Shown: piece after piece, positions 23,159-32,572 of the stretch
Numbering within the stretch: the stretch's first letter is position 1
How the letters are laid out: each line of letters begins with the position of its first letter
Assembly: GCA_023375675.1 (NCBI GenBank)
Contig: JALQBC010000005.1
Location: 806,001-870,000, forward strand
Direction of reading: 5' to 3'
Source: Cytospora piceicola
Lineage: Eukaryota; Ascomycota; Sordariomycetes; Diaporthales; Cytosporaceae
Length of the DNA: 64,000 bases
The notes under the pieces: generated by a model
What the model was told of the DNA's origin: nothing
The model's database searches: none
What the model saw: only the letters and a program-made list of their open reading frames with translations
Program-made: the position numbers and the translations under genes

Positions 23159-23314
23159 TCACTTCTGTGTAGCCGCTTGCTTTCCAGCCGACAAAGTTGG
23201 TACTTTTTGATTATCGTCGGCGTTGATCTCGATGTAGTGGTAGGCGACAATTAGCACCATAGCAGCAGATCCCAGGAATAGGGCCAGCCTGTAGAGGTCG
23301 TCGTCTGAAATCAT
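23159..23314 (-). CDS. OST4: Ost4, small subunit of oligosaccharyltransferase
   Basis: A 51-residue single-span ER membrane protein that stabilises the Stt3-Ost3/6 part of the N-glycosylation complex. It is a single exon with ATG at 23314 and stop at 23159. The N terminus MISDDDLYRLALFLGSAA matches the Ost4 start (MISD followed by a Leu-rich helix). A hydrophobic segment of about 20 residues (ALFLGSAAMVLIVAYHY) crosses the membrane, with a short polar tail (NADDNQKVPT...). Yeast Ost4 is 36 residues; filamentous-fungal forms carry a longer tail, as here. It is too small for many gene callers. A longer reading upstream in the same frame is possible, but the MISD start fits the family. It shares a 505-bp region with the divergent TMA46. 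Confidence 0.88.
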   Translation of the reverse strand: MISDDDLYRLALFLGSAAMVLIVAYHYIEINADDNQKVPTLSAGKQAATQK

Positions 23315-23819
23315 TGTGGTGAAGGACGAATAAAGGACAGTGGTCGGCTGGTTTGGGATTGGGTTTGGGGTTGGCGCTGGGTGTGCTGAGGTTCTGGAGG
23401 TGACAAGACTGGTCAGACCAAGTTTACAACAGTCGCAAATAAGGCAATTGGGTATATCCTCACCTGTAATTCCCCGGGCAAGCACTTTTGGCGATTGTTT
23501 CTTGAAGAAAGGGATTGGAAAGTTGATAGATAGTCTGCGCCGACAAGCTACTTGACAGCTGTTGGAGTCGGCGAGAAGGTGCCGACAACCCCTTGGCTGC
23601 TGTCTTATGTCAGCAAGTGAAGTGGGCCACAGCGTCACTGGACATTTTTGGATTTGGAGTGGCTCGCTCAACCGGCCCCATCCCACTTTTTCGCTGCACG
23701 ACTTACAACTTTACCACCCTCGCCTTAGGCTCTCGACGCCGTAGCCCGGCCTTTACGCAAAGCTTTAGCACGCCTTCATCTAAAGCCAACCAGAAAGAAC
23801 CTACGCTTCAAACGACATC
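23315..23819. promoter_or_regulatory. Divergent promoter region of OST4 and TMA46
   Basis: 505 bp between outward start codons of two genes acting in protein synthesis and ER maturation. No specific transcription-factor site assigned. Confidence 0.5.
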
Positions 23820-25007
23820 ATGCCTCCCAAGAAGAATGAGAAAGCCGCCGCGGGCAAGGTCAAGCCGACCGCCCAAAAGTCCGTCGATGACCGCACTTTC
23901 GGCATGAAAAACAAGAGGGGTGGCGCCGCCCAGAAGCAGATTCAACAGCTTACATCACAGATGAAATCTGGAGGCAGTGCGGAGGAGAAGAAGAAGGCGG
24001 CCGAGAAGGCTCAACGCGAGCGTGAGAAGAAGGCTGCAGAGGACGCCAAGAGGGAGCTCGAGGATCTCATGAACAAACCCGCACAAATCCAGAAGGTCCC
24101 CTTCGGTGTCGACCCCAAGACTGTCTTGTGTATCTTCCACAAGAAGGGCAACTGTGAGAAGGGCAGAAAGTGCAAGTTCTCACACGACCTCGAGATGGAT
24201 CGAAAGACCGAGAAGAAAAACGTCTACCAAGACATGCGGGAGGACGAGGAGGATAAGAAGAAGGCAGAGACGTCCGCCGACTGGGACGAAACCAAGCTAC
24301 GGTCTGTCGTTTTGTCGAAGAAGGGCAACCAGCGCACGTCGACCGAGAAGGTCTGCAAATTCTTCATCCAAGCCATCGAGGATGGCAAGTATGGTTGGTT
24401 CTGGACCTGCCCCAACGGTGGTGACAAGTGCATGTACAAGCACGCTCTGCCACCAGGGTAAGTTATACCTGACCCCCCCCCCTCTTCCATGGAGTCGTCC
24501 ACTAATGATCGGAACAGGTTCGTGCTCAAGACCAAGGAACAGAGAGCAGCGGAGAAGGCCTTGATGGACAAGTCGCCACTCAAGACACTGACGCTTGAGG
24601 AGTTCCTGGAGTCCGAGAGGCACAAGCTGACAGGAACGCTGACACCCGTCACGCCGGAAAGCTTTGCCGAATGGAAGAAGCAGCGAATCAGCAAGAAGAT
24701 GGCAGAAGAGGAGGCCAGGAAGGCCAAGGAGGCAACTGGTCGTATGCTTTTCGAGTCTGGCAACTGGCGTACGGAAGAATCCGACATGGAATCCGACGAT
24801 GAGACTGAAGAGGCAGAGGAACAGGACAAGGCCTGGAATCTGGAGAAGCTCCGCAACGAGACAGAGGCCCTGAGGATAAAGGAAGAGGAGGAACGGCTGT
24901 CGAAGGAGAACGGTGCCTCGGCAACAAATGGCGAGACTGCGCAAGACACTGCTCCGCCAGAAGAAGCAACGGAAGCTACCGAGGCTGAAGCCAGCACTGC
25001 TACGTGA
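23820..25007 (+). CDS. TMA46: Tma46/ZC3H15-type CCCH zinc-finger protein (DRG-binding)
   Basis: Ribosome-associated partner that stabilises the GTPase Rbg1/DRG1. Model: 23820-24457, intron 24458-24517 (60 nt), 24518-25007; 375 residues. The N terminus is MPPKKNEKAAAGK. Residues ~40-85 form a charged helix. The first CCCH finger has spacing C-x7-C-x5-C-x3-H (C104, C112, C118, H122). The second is C-x17-C-x6-C-x3-H (C179, C197, C204, H208), ending in CMYKHALPPG. The DFRP segment SPLKTLTLEEFLESERHKL, which contacts the GTPase, follows just after the junction near residue 240. The C terminus is Glu-rich and Ala/Thr-rich. Length and finger spacing match Tma46 well. It converges with the SDR gene, 377 bp apart. 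Confidence 0.93.
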
Positions 25008-25384
25008 GCAGGGCACGGAGGGTCAGCTTAAGAGATACACTGCTGCTGGAGGGACAGGCTTGCCCGGCTCCGCCGACCAACCGCGTCGCACCTCTCGACA
25101 AACCTTAGGTGCACATTGAAGTAGCCGCAGCTTACGACGCGATTGGCGCGAGGACGGTCGCACTGTCTGTTCGAGGGTACACTTCTTTTCTCATTGAGTT
25201 CACTGCCGACGCACTTGAATGGAGAATCATGTATATCTTCAGCTCGGCTATTGCGGGCATGGGACGACCTTAGGGATTGCAAACACCACGGGCCTTTTCA
25301 AAAAATGAGACTGTCTTCGCCTGGTACTTCGTGTCTCACAACTCTGCTACAAGATACGCCGCCACTGTCCGGACTGCGTGTCCC
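25008..25384. other. Intergenic space between converging TMA46 and SDR
   Basis: 377 bases carrying two 3' ends; nothing else seen. Confidence 0.6.
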
Positions 25385-26325
25385 TCAAAACTTCTCCACG
25401 TAGGGCCTCAAGTCCAGCTCTTGTGTGAAAGCTGACCGATGTTGAGTATGCAAAAACCAGTAATTGTCAGCGATCTGCCTCAATTGTTAGAACATAACGT
25501 CCAGTTTCATGTCCCACCAGATCTTGACTTACCGCATCCGGAGAGAGCATTCCATCAGGAGCGCCGTCGTTGAACTTGGACTTGTATTGCGCCAGTCTGG
25601 GAATGTCTATGCCGCCATCGATTACAGCGTGCGCCACATGAACACCCTTCGGCCCAAACTCCCTTGACAGAGACTGGGTGATGGCTCGGACTGCGAATTT
25701 GCCAGCGGCAAAATCTGCAAACTTGACGCTGCCTCGCAGGCTCGCTGTGGCGCCTGTGACGATCAGAGAGGGCGGGTGCGGCGAGCTGTCCACCGAGTCG
25801 AGTAGGAGTGGCAAGGCGCCCTGCGCGAAGTTGAAGAGGCCATGTCTGCGAACGATCGTCAGACTTCGCATCACGTGTTAGGAGGTAGGACAGGTTTGTG
25901 AAATTCTTACGCGTTACCCTTGAGACTGGCGTCTAGATCCTCCAATTTCAGCTCCAGGAACGGCTTGATTGCGCGGCCAGCGCCGACATTGTAGATAGCC
26001 GCGGCCAGCTTGAAGTCAGGCAGCTCCTTCTTGATGGTCTCGAAGGCCGACTTCACCGAGGCGGCATCACTCGTGTCGGCCGGGATGCCGATGGCCTTGC
26101 CTCCTTTGCCGTTGATCTCGGCCACGAGGTCCTTGAAGCTGTCCTCATGGCGGGCCAGCAGGATCACTGGGTACGCTTGGGCAAAGCGCTTGGCCTATGT
26201 ATGTCGTCTTAAGCATGTAGTCCTGACAAGGAAAACTTCTGGTGTCTGAAACTTACCACCGCGCCGCCTGTGCCAGCTCCAACACCAGCAACGATTGCGA
26301 AGAAGGATTTCGAAAGGGATGCCAT
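25385..26325 (-). CDS. Short-chain dehydrogenase/reductase, atypical (active-site Tyr replaced by Phe)
   Basis: NAD(P)-binding SDR of unknown substrate. Model: 26325-26257, intron 26256-26195 (62 nt), 26194-25911, intron 25910-25846 (65 nt), 25845-25533, intron 25532-25475 (58 nt), 25474-25385; 251 residues, in frame. The Rossmann motif GVGAGTGGAV is split by the first intron. YNVGAG lies at about residues 91-96 and the Ser region TGATASLRG at 148-156. The segment expected to read YxxxK is F163-A-A-G-K167, so the catalytic Tyr is missing while Lys is kept. The following REFGPKGVHVAHAVIDG is typical of a subgroup of fungal and bacterial SDRs that share this change, so this is probably lineage-typical and not decay. 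The last exon (30 codons) ends LRPYVEKF. The 5' end faces the carboxylesterase. Confidence 0.88.
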
Positions 26326-27439
26326 GGTCTCAGAGTAAGTGCCGTTGGTTAGTGATTGAAGTTGGTTATTTGTTGTTTTGTCTTCTTTTTGAGGAAAAAA
26401 AAAAGGATTCTTTCACGCAGGAAACGCTGGGTTTAGATGGACTCAAGAGATTGTCCAGAGGAAGACCATTTGATACTCATTCACGTCCCTTGTTTAGATT
26501 GTTTATATATACAGCATGTGAGACCCCGTACTGAAAACTAGAAACGTTGACGCAATGGACCATCAGCATGAGCTACAAGCATACTTACAAAGCGTGACCC
26601 CGCGTCCGTAAAGGATTATTAATACACGGTCGAGTATTTTGACTACAAAGTATGCACAGTTGCAATTTTCTGCCCTTCTTGTTGTCGAATCAACTAATCG
26701 CAGGCTGGAGATCGTCCAGTCACCAAGTAGATGCGGTTCAATAAAGATATCAGCAAATTCGGTACCGAGCAGCTCATGTCGCAACTGAAGGTCGACCCAA
26801 AACTGGCAAGTGAATACCTTCCAGATGCCGGAACCGAAGACAAAAGAGGGGCCGCCTATGGAATCGAATGCAGCCAAACTTCATGTACTCACACTCGTTC
26901 CAAAACCATAAGTACTCCTTGAAATCTCTATGGAACTCTTCGACACGAGCCGCTCCAAAAAGAAACATCGGCGCGCTTGTGATGGCTTCGTAAGCTGGAC
27001 TGTCGTGCCTAAACTTAATCCGCGCAATGCCGACTTACGGAGCAGGCCTAAATGGCAATCCTTTTTTCAAGAGTCGCGTACTGTGCTCTGTGACTGGCAG
27101 ACTGGCACCATTATGGTGGGTACCGAATATGGATACATAATCTTTGGCCCCGCAGAATATGGTTCTGGCCATCCCAAGATCTGATTAGATCCGACCTTTA
27201 TTTAGTACGGATCTGATTAGATTAAGATATGTGGAACATTTCCCGATTGGTTTGAACCTGAAGCTATCACCAAATTACCCCAGGGATCATACTTTGGCGA
27301 TTTACGTAAGATTTCTTACGCTACTCTGTACTGATGGTGCGATCATAACTATAATTCTATTTCTGATTGTCATGTGTTTTCCATTTTGCTCTTCTTGTCT
27401 CTGCAGTCTTGGTCCGAGGACCGTGCCGCGGATTCAAAC
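26326..27439. promoter_or_regulatory. Region between divergent SDR and carboxylesterase
   Basis: 1.1 kb, AT-richer than the flanks, containing the doubtful locus above. A 13-nt direct repeat (GATCTGATTAGAT at 27178-27190 and 27210-27222) sits about 220 bp before the esterase start. A GTAAGA donor at 27306 and a CTGCAG acceptor at about 27407 could bound a 5'-leader intron of the esterase. Confidence 0.4.
26563..27172 (-). other. Possible small spliced gene or relic, minus strand
   Basis: Reading back from an ATG at 27172, about 45 codons (start MARTIFCGAKDYVSIFG) run to a GTAAGT donor at 27038. A CAG acceptor follows after only 39 nt, then PAYEAITSAPMFLFGAARVE and further residues to FKEYLWFWNE. 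A frame change near 26900 is then needed to reach AAFDSIGGPSFVFGSGIW and a long open stretch. The two implied introns (37-39 nt) are shorter than any other here, and I recognise no family. It could be a real gene with tiny introns, a decayed one, or chance. Confidence 0.22.
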
Positions 27440-29230
27440 ATGAAGGGCTCTTCACTGATGTACGGCCTGTCATTGCTTCAGAGCAGTGTCTTCACGACAG
27501 CGACGCCTACTGTCATCGATCGAACGACCAATGTCACCTACAAGGGCCTCAGTCGCAATAGCGTCGAAGCATTCCTCAACCTCCCCTATGGCCGGGATAC
27601 CAGCGGTGAGCACCGCTTCAAACCACCACGCCCATATGTCCATACCCTGGGCAGCACCATCGACGCAACTTCTTGCGGCCCTGCGTGCCCCCAGCAACTT
27701 GGTACCGGTCTCGCACCGCCAATCACGTTGAGCGATGTCACCAACATCTCGGAGGACTGCCTCCATCTGAATGTGGTGAGGCCAAGCGGGACCAGTCCGG
27801 GGGACAAACTGCCTGTCCTCGTCTTTATCCATGGGGGAAGTTTCTGGTCGGGACAGAACTGCGAGATCACAACGACGCCGGATGGTATGATCCTGGAGTC
27901 TGTCCGGAATGGGCTGCCTATCATCCACGTGGGAATAAATTATCGCCTGGGCTTCTTCGGGTTTGCGCGGAGCGAGGCCCTAAAGTTAGAAGGTTCGGAG
28001 AATGCTGCGTTGAGGGACCAGCGATTGGCGATCGAGTGGGTTCGCGACAATACAGCACACTTTGGGGGCGATCCGGATAAGATCACAATCTCGGGCCAGT
28101 CCTCTGGAGGTAATGTTGATCGCTAAATTGCTGCATACAATGTACAGAGACACTGACCGACCGATTCAGGCCTCTCTGTGGGCATGCAGATGATGGCGTA
28201 CAGAGCGAACAGGCCCGTTCCATTCCATCAGGGAATATGCCAGAGCCAGGCACTCGAGCCTGGTATCATGGGCAACTTCACCATCAATGCGATGCAGCTT
28301 GTGATCGACTACGTCGGCTGCAACGAGACGAGCTTCGACTCCGATGAGACGATAGCTTGCTTGAGGGCACTCGACACCGACACCGCCCTCAACGCTTCGT
28401 TGGCAACGTACTCGGAGGATTACGGGAACAACATCGGCGACATCTGGCTACCTGTGGTCGATGGCGATTTCCTCCCCGCTGCGCCGTCTGAGCTCGTCAG
28501 GCAGGGCAGATTCGCCAACATCACCACGATGATTGGGTGGTGCGATAACGACCTGACCGTGTTCGCGGACAATTACGTCGAGACTGCGAACGACACGTAC
28601 AACTTCGTTCAGACTTACATCCCGACCATGACGAGCGATAATGTGGCAAAGCTTCTGTCGCTGTACCCATCAGACGAGTTCGTTGCCAACGAGACAGTGA
28701 ATCTGTCGAGAGAGTTCTACCGCTCCGCCAGGATCTTCAGAGATATTCTCATGACGTGCCCACCGATCTGGTACTCGGAGCACATGGCCGCTAAGGGCGC
28801 CCAGGTATACATGTACGACTGGAACCGAACGATCATCGACCCAATCCTTGAGTCGATAGGCTGGCCAGGACTTGGTCCGACACACACCTCCGAGTTTGCG
28901 TACATCTTTGGCAACCTGACCCACTACGATACGAACGACTACCCCTTCAACCCGCTCGACTCGGACTGGGCTTTGCAGGACAGGGGCTCCAGGTCGTGGT
29001 CGACATTTGTCCATACGGGCGTACCGCACTTGAAGCACCATTACACGTTCCATGGGTTCACGCCGGCTTATGAGGGGAATCAGACAAGTATATACGTTGT
29101 TGGTGGTCCGCATGAGGGTCTGTCGGCCATTGATGGACCGAGTGCGTTGCCGGCACTGGCTGCGCAGAGGATAAGGGAGCGTTGCAGGTTCCTCAACTCG
29201 CCAGAGTTGATCTCGGAGCTGAGGTACTAG
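27440..29230 (+). CDS. Secreted type-B carboxylesterase/lipase
   Basis: Alpha/beta hydrolase of the cholinesterase-like family, probably secreted; substrate unknown. Model: ATG 27440-28109, intron 28110-28169 (60 nt), 28170-29230; 576 residues, normal for the family. The start MKGSSLMYGLSLLQSSVF is a plausible signal peptide. Family landmarks: NLPYG near residue 50, SEDCLHLNV, FIHGGSFWSG (oxyanion hole), and the nucleophile in GQSSGG (S221) completed by splicing. The acid is in the GWCDNDLTVF region and the His in PTHTSEFAYIFGN. The end, ERCRFLNSPELI, is typical. Many N-x-S/T sites support secretion. The open frame extends upstream to 27374 but without an ATG; that upstream part looks like the 3' end of a leader intron. 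No neighbouring biosynthetic genes indicate a pathway. Confidence 0.9.
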
Positions 29231-31858
29231 CAGTAAAGGGCACATGGAAAAGGGCACATGGATGTTCATGCGACCGTCAATGGTTGAAGGACTGCAATGA
29301 AGTCCAAGATCAAGACAGCAGGCATATAATTGAGACGGCTGAGATTTTGGCTGCCTTTACCGCGAAATAATCACTCTTACCGGAGAGTACCGTTGCTTCC
29401 GATGATGCCCTGCTCTAGAAATTAAGAATAAATGCGTCTGCATCGTAAAGTCGTACGCAATGGCCTCGCGCTAGATAAAATACAGTCTACAGCATTTTGA
29501 TACCCAATATGATCATGCTTTTTATTATCAGTTTCCTTACATGTTTGGCATATTTATGTGTCCTCTGACATTAGTGACTGGCGTGAGCCTCCGAAGTATG
29601 TTCAGTAAACACACCTGCGTAGATGGGAAGGAAGATTTATATTAATTCTCACGACAGTGTCCTCAGCATCCCATGGTACGCTAGAAAATGAAAAAGAAAG
29701 GGGAAAAGAAGACTTAGCAAGGCAATGGAAAAGGCAGGTATGTTCTGTTCATTAATCAAAGTCATTTGAGGCAGCAGTTACCAAGACCACCGAGAACTTA
29801 CTGGAGTTTGAGGACACTCGGGAAATGATGGGTATGCGCATTTCGGCATGAGTCTTCAGAGCAACATCCAGACGACTGTCTTAATAGTAATTTACCCCAT
29901 TTTCTGCCAGGTATACTGTGGTATGTACTATGTATAAAAATGAGTAGTGACATATAGACATAGCAGTCCGAATAGGGAAAGATGTATGGTTTGCAAACGG
30001 CTGCGGACGACATGTTTGCAAGGCTCTGTCCACCGGATCAACCAACCTTGGAACGCCGTGCTGCATGTAGTCGGATGGGATTATTGACCGATCCTTTGAG
30101 GCTGTGGTTCTTATTCCTTGTTAATTTAGTCAGCCAGCAAGCCAGCAAGACAGCTTGCAGAAGCGAACGCATTTCGGTGAGGGCCGTGATGCGCGTCATT
30201 CCCCCCCTGAAATAGAGCCCCCCTAAAATAGAAGAGCACGCGGGTAGAACCCACTGCCATAAACCCAACACAGCGGATGGCAGGTGCACTGTTCAGCTGT
30301 TCCATCCACTTGACCGGGGTAAAAGGGGCTAAGCGGGGATCCGCGGGACCTTGCAGCAGGCCTCTGAACTTCTTCCACTTCAAGTCTTCCAGGATTGGGA
30401 TCACTAAGCGTCTCTACCCCATACCATGGCGGCTCAACCCTGTCGCTATTGGCTTCAGCGTCTGTTGAGTTCTGCTGTGCACATATGCAGCTTCATGTCG
30501 ATGCTGCAATGCCGTGTCTGATCTGATTTGCTGATTACACGCTCCCGCGAGGAATATGACCCATTCGGCTTCACGTTCAACTGTCGCCTCGGGCAAATCA
30601 TGTCCTACCTCAGATCACCCTAATCACTCATGAGGGCTGGTTTATTCATGTTTGCGATTTTCCTTTGCTGACTCTTATACCCTCCCATCCCGCACGAGGA
30701 ACCATGGCTTATGAAATCCTGTACTTAGTATTCAAGTTTGGGGGGGCATGGCCTCCCGAGTTTGGCCCATATGACCTCACTTCCGGCCCCTCTAAGACAA
30801 GGTGTGGACCCTGGGCCACATGGCCAAACACTCATGTATGCAAACAAAGAAATATGCCTGGGTACTCGCTTCAACAGGAGGGGTAGGGTGGCCCATCCTT
30901 GACTATCTACACTTTCAACGCCGCCCATGCGACACGGTACTCGACGTGACTCGACATCAAGGCATCCAGGTCATTCGAGTCGAGGACTCCTTTGTCGTTG
31001 GCCTCGCCACAGGATTCCCAGGCCTCGAGTTCGGCTTGGTAGTTTTACTGCTGAATGCCCAGCTCCTTCTGGCTTTCTGGAACATGACAAAGACCCGTTT
31101 CGGCTGGCAAAGCCAACACTCCCCTTTGCACGTCACACACCGTTGGACTTTTCTTTTGTTCCCGCGCAGTTGCTGGACATACTCGACATCTGGAGCGTGG
31201 CCGCGCAAGATGCCTTGTTGCTCATCGCCAACATGACTATGAGGACGTGGCTGATGGTCCCTCGTGGTGGGTGCGTGGGTGCGTGTGTGTGCGGCGGCCC
31301 ATACCTGCCACCACCAAACACATCAGCCTCATACTAGCACAATTCTATGGTTTCTCAGGACCGTTTGTAGGAACTCATACCTACCACGCCCTGTGAGGCA
31401 GCCTTGTAACCCGAATCCGGACTGTCAATATGCTTAAAGCAAGGCGCCCCTTGGACCGGCGCCCCAGTTTGTTGTCTCTCCTTTTCTGCCATTCGCTCTC
31501 TTGACTGTCAGACCCATGGGCCTGTGACTCGAATACTAAGTTCATGCTCCATTGTCATCGGTTCGTTATTTCTACTCCTGATCTAGCTTTAACCGTCTCC
31601 TGAATCTATTGTATCTTTTACTCTCACTCTTGAAACTCTACCAACTTATCACACTTTCCATCTGTCGTCAAACTGTTACTCCTTCAAGCTACCTGGAAGA
31701 CTCAAACTCGAAGCAGGCTTGACTCCCAGACCTTCCTCGAAACTCGGAACTTCACTTATATTGTTATATCCCAATACCAGCGAGGCACTATCAAGATATA
31801 ATAAATCGAAATAGTACCCAGCCTTCAAATATAGCAAAGGCAACACGATCACTGTCGC
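29231..31858. other. Gene-poor stretch, 2.6 kb
   Basis: Lies between the carboxylesterase and the first coiled-coil gene. Open frames near 30.8-31.3 kb lack start and splice support. The final ~400 bases are pyrimidine-rich and look like the promoter and leader of the next gene. Confidence 0.5.
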
Positions 31859-32572
31859 ATGGCTAGAGACTACTGGGTCGACACTACTCCTTCTGGACGC
31901 CATCGCTTCGTCAAGTCCACCACCGCCCCTGGTCTGCGGCGTACGCACTCAGACCCTCATGAAGGGAGCTCTCAGTCCTCCCGTAGTCGTCGAGTCGACT
32001 TCCTCGACGTCACGCGGGAGGAGTACAACACCGTATTAGCACGCGAGCGCGCCCTCTATCAAGAGAACGAGGACCTTCGTCGCAATTACTCCGCCCTCAA
32101 AGCCAACTGGAGGACATGCGACGACGAGCTGCGGAGGGTACACAGCCGCGTGCCTTCTCTCGAGGACGCGGTCCGCATCCTCGAGTACGAGAACCGCGAG
32201 CTGAGGAGGAGCTTCGATGACCACCAACACCACCACCACGGGAGCAGGGAGAGGGAGGACGCCATGAGGAGGCTGCGGAACAAGAACACCAAGCTCAGGA
32301 ACGACAACGACACGCTTATGGCTCGTGTCCGCAGCCTTGAGAGAGAGATCCGTGAGGGGGTGGGCGACCGGGCGAGGAGGCTGATGGAGGAGATCAATGC
32401 GTGGCGGCGGAGGTATGAGAGGCTTGGTGTTAAGTTCGACTACATTGCCACGCGGAACAAGACCCTCGAGTCGGATAATGAGCACTTGGTGCGGCAGGAG
32501 AGGAAATACAGGAGCGAGGTCAGCAGGTTGGATGCTATCCTGCGCCACCACGGACTGTCAGTCCCGCGATGA
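31859..32572 (+). CDS. Coiled-coil protein of unknown function (237 aa)
   Basis: Single exon, ATG at 31859, TGA at 32570. The N terminus (MARDYWVDTTPSGRHRFVKS) is a short conserved-looking head followed by a Ser/Arg-rich linker (SSQSSRSRR). Residues ~55 to 230 are almost entirely charged heptad-like helix (ENEDLRRNYSALKANW, LEYENRELRRSF, LRNKNTKLRNDNDTLMARVR), broken once by a His-rich turn near residue 123. No enzyme motif, membrane segment or signal peptide. It ends in HHGLSVPR. Such proteins are usually scaffolds or oligomerisation factors; a specific role cannot be given. A second coiled-coil protein with a basic head lies 6 kb downstream, but I see no alignable sequence between them. Confidence 0.75.
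   Translation: MARDYWVDTTPSGRHRFVKSTTAPGLRRTHSDPHEGSSQSSRSRRVDFLDVTREEYNTVLARERALYQENEDLRRNYSALKANWRTCDDELRRVHSRVPSLEDAVRILEYENRELRRSFDDHQHHHHGSREREDAMRRLRNKNTKLRNDNDTLMARVRSLEREIREGVGDRARRLMEEINAWRRRYERLGVKFDYIATRNKTLESDNEHLVRQERKYRSEVSRLDAILRHHGLSVPR

Noticed and set aside
27374..27439. Upstream extension of the carboxylesterase frame
   Set aside because: It opens at GTG, not ATG, and the sequence looks like a pyrimidine-rich intron end (CTGCAG). The ATG at 27440 gives a sensible signal peptide.
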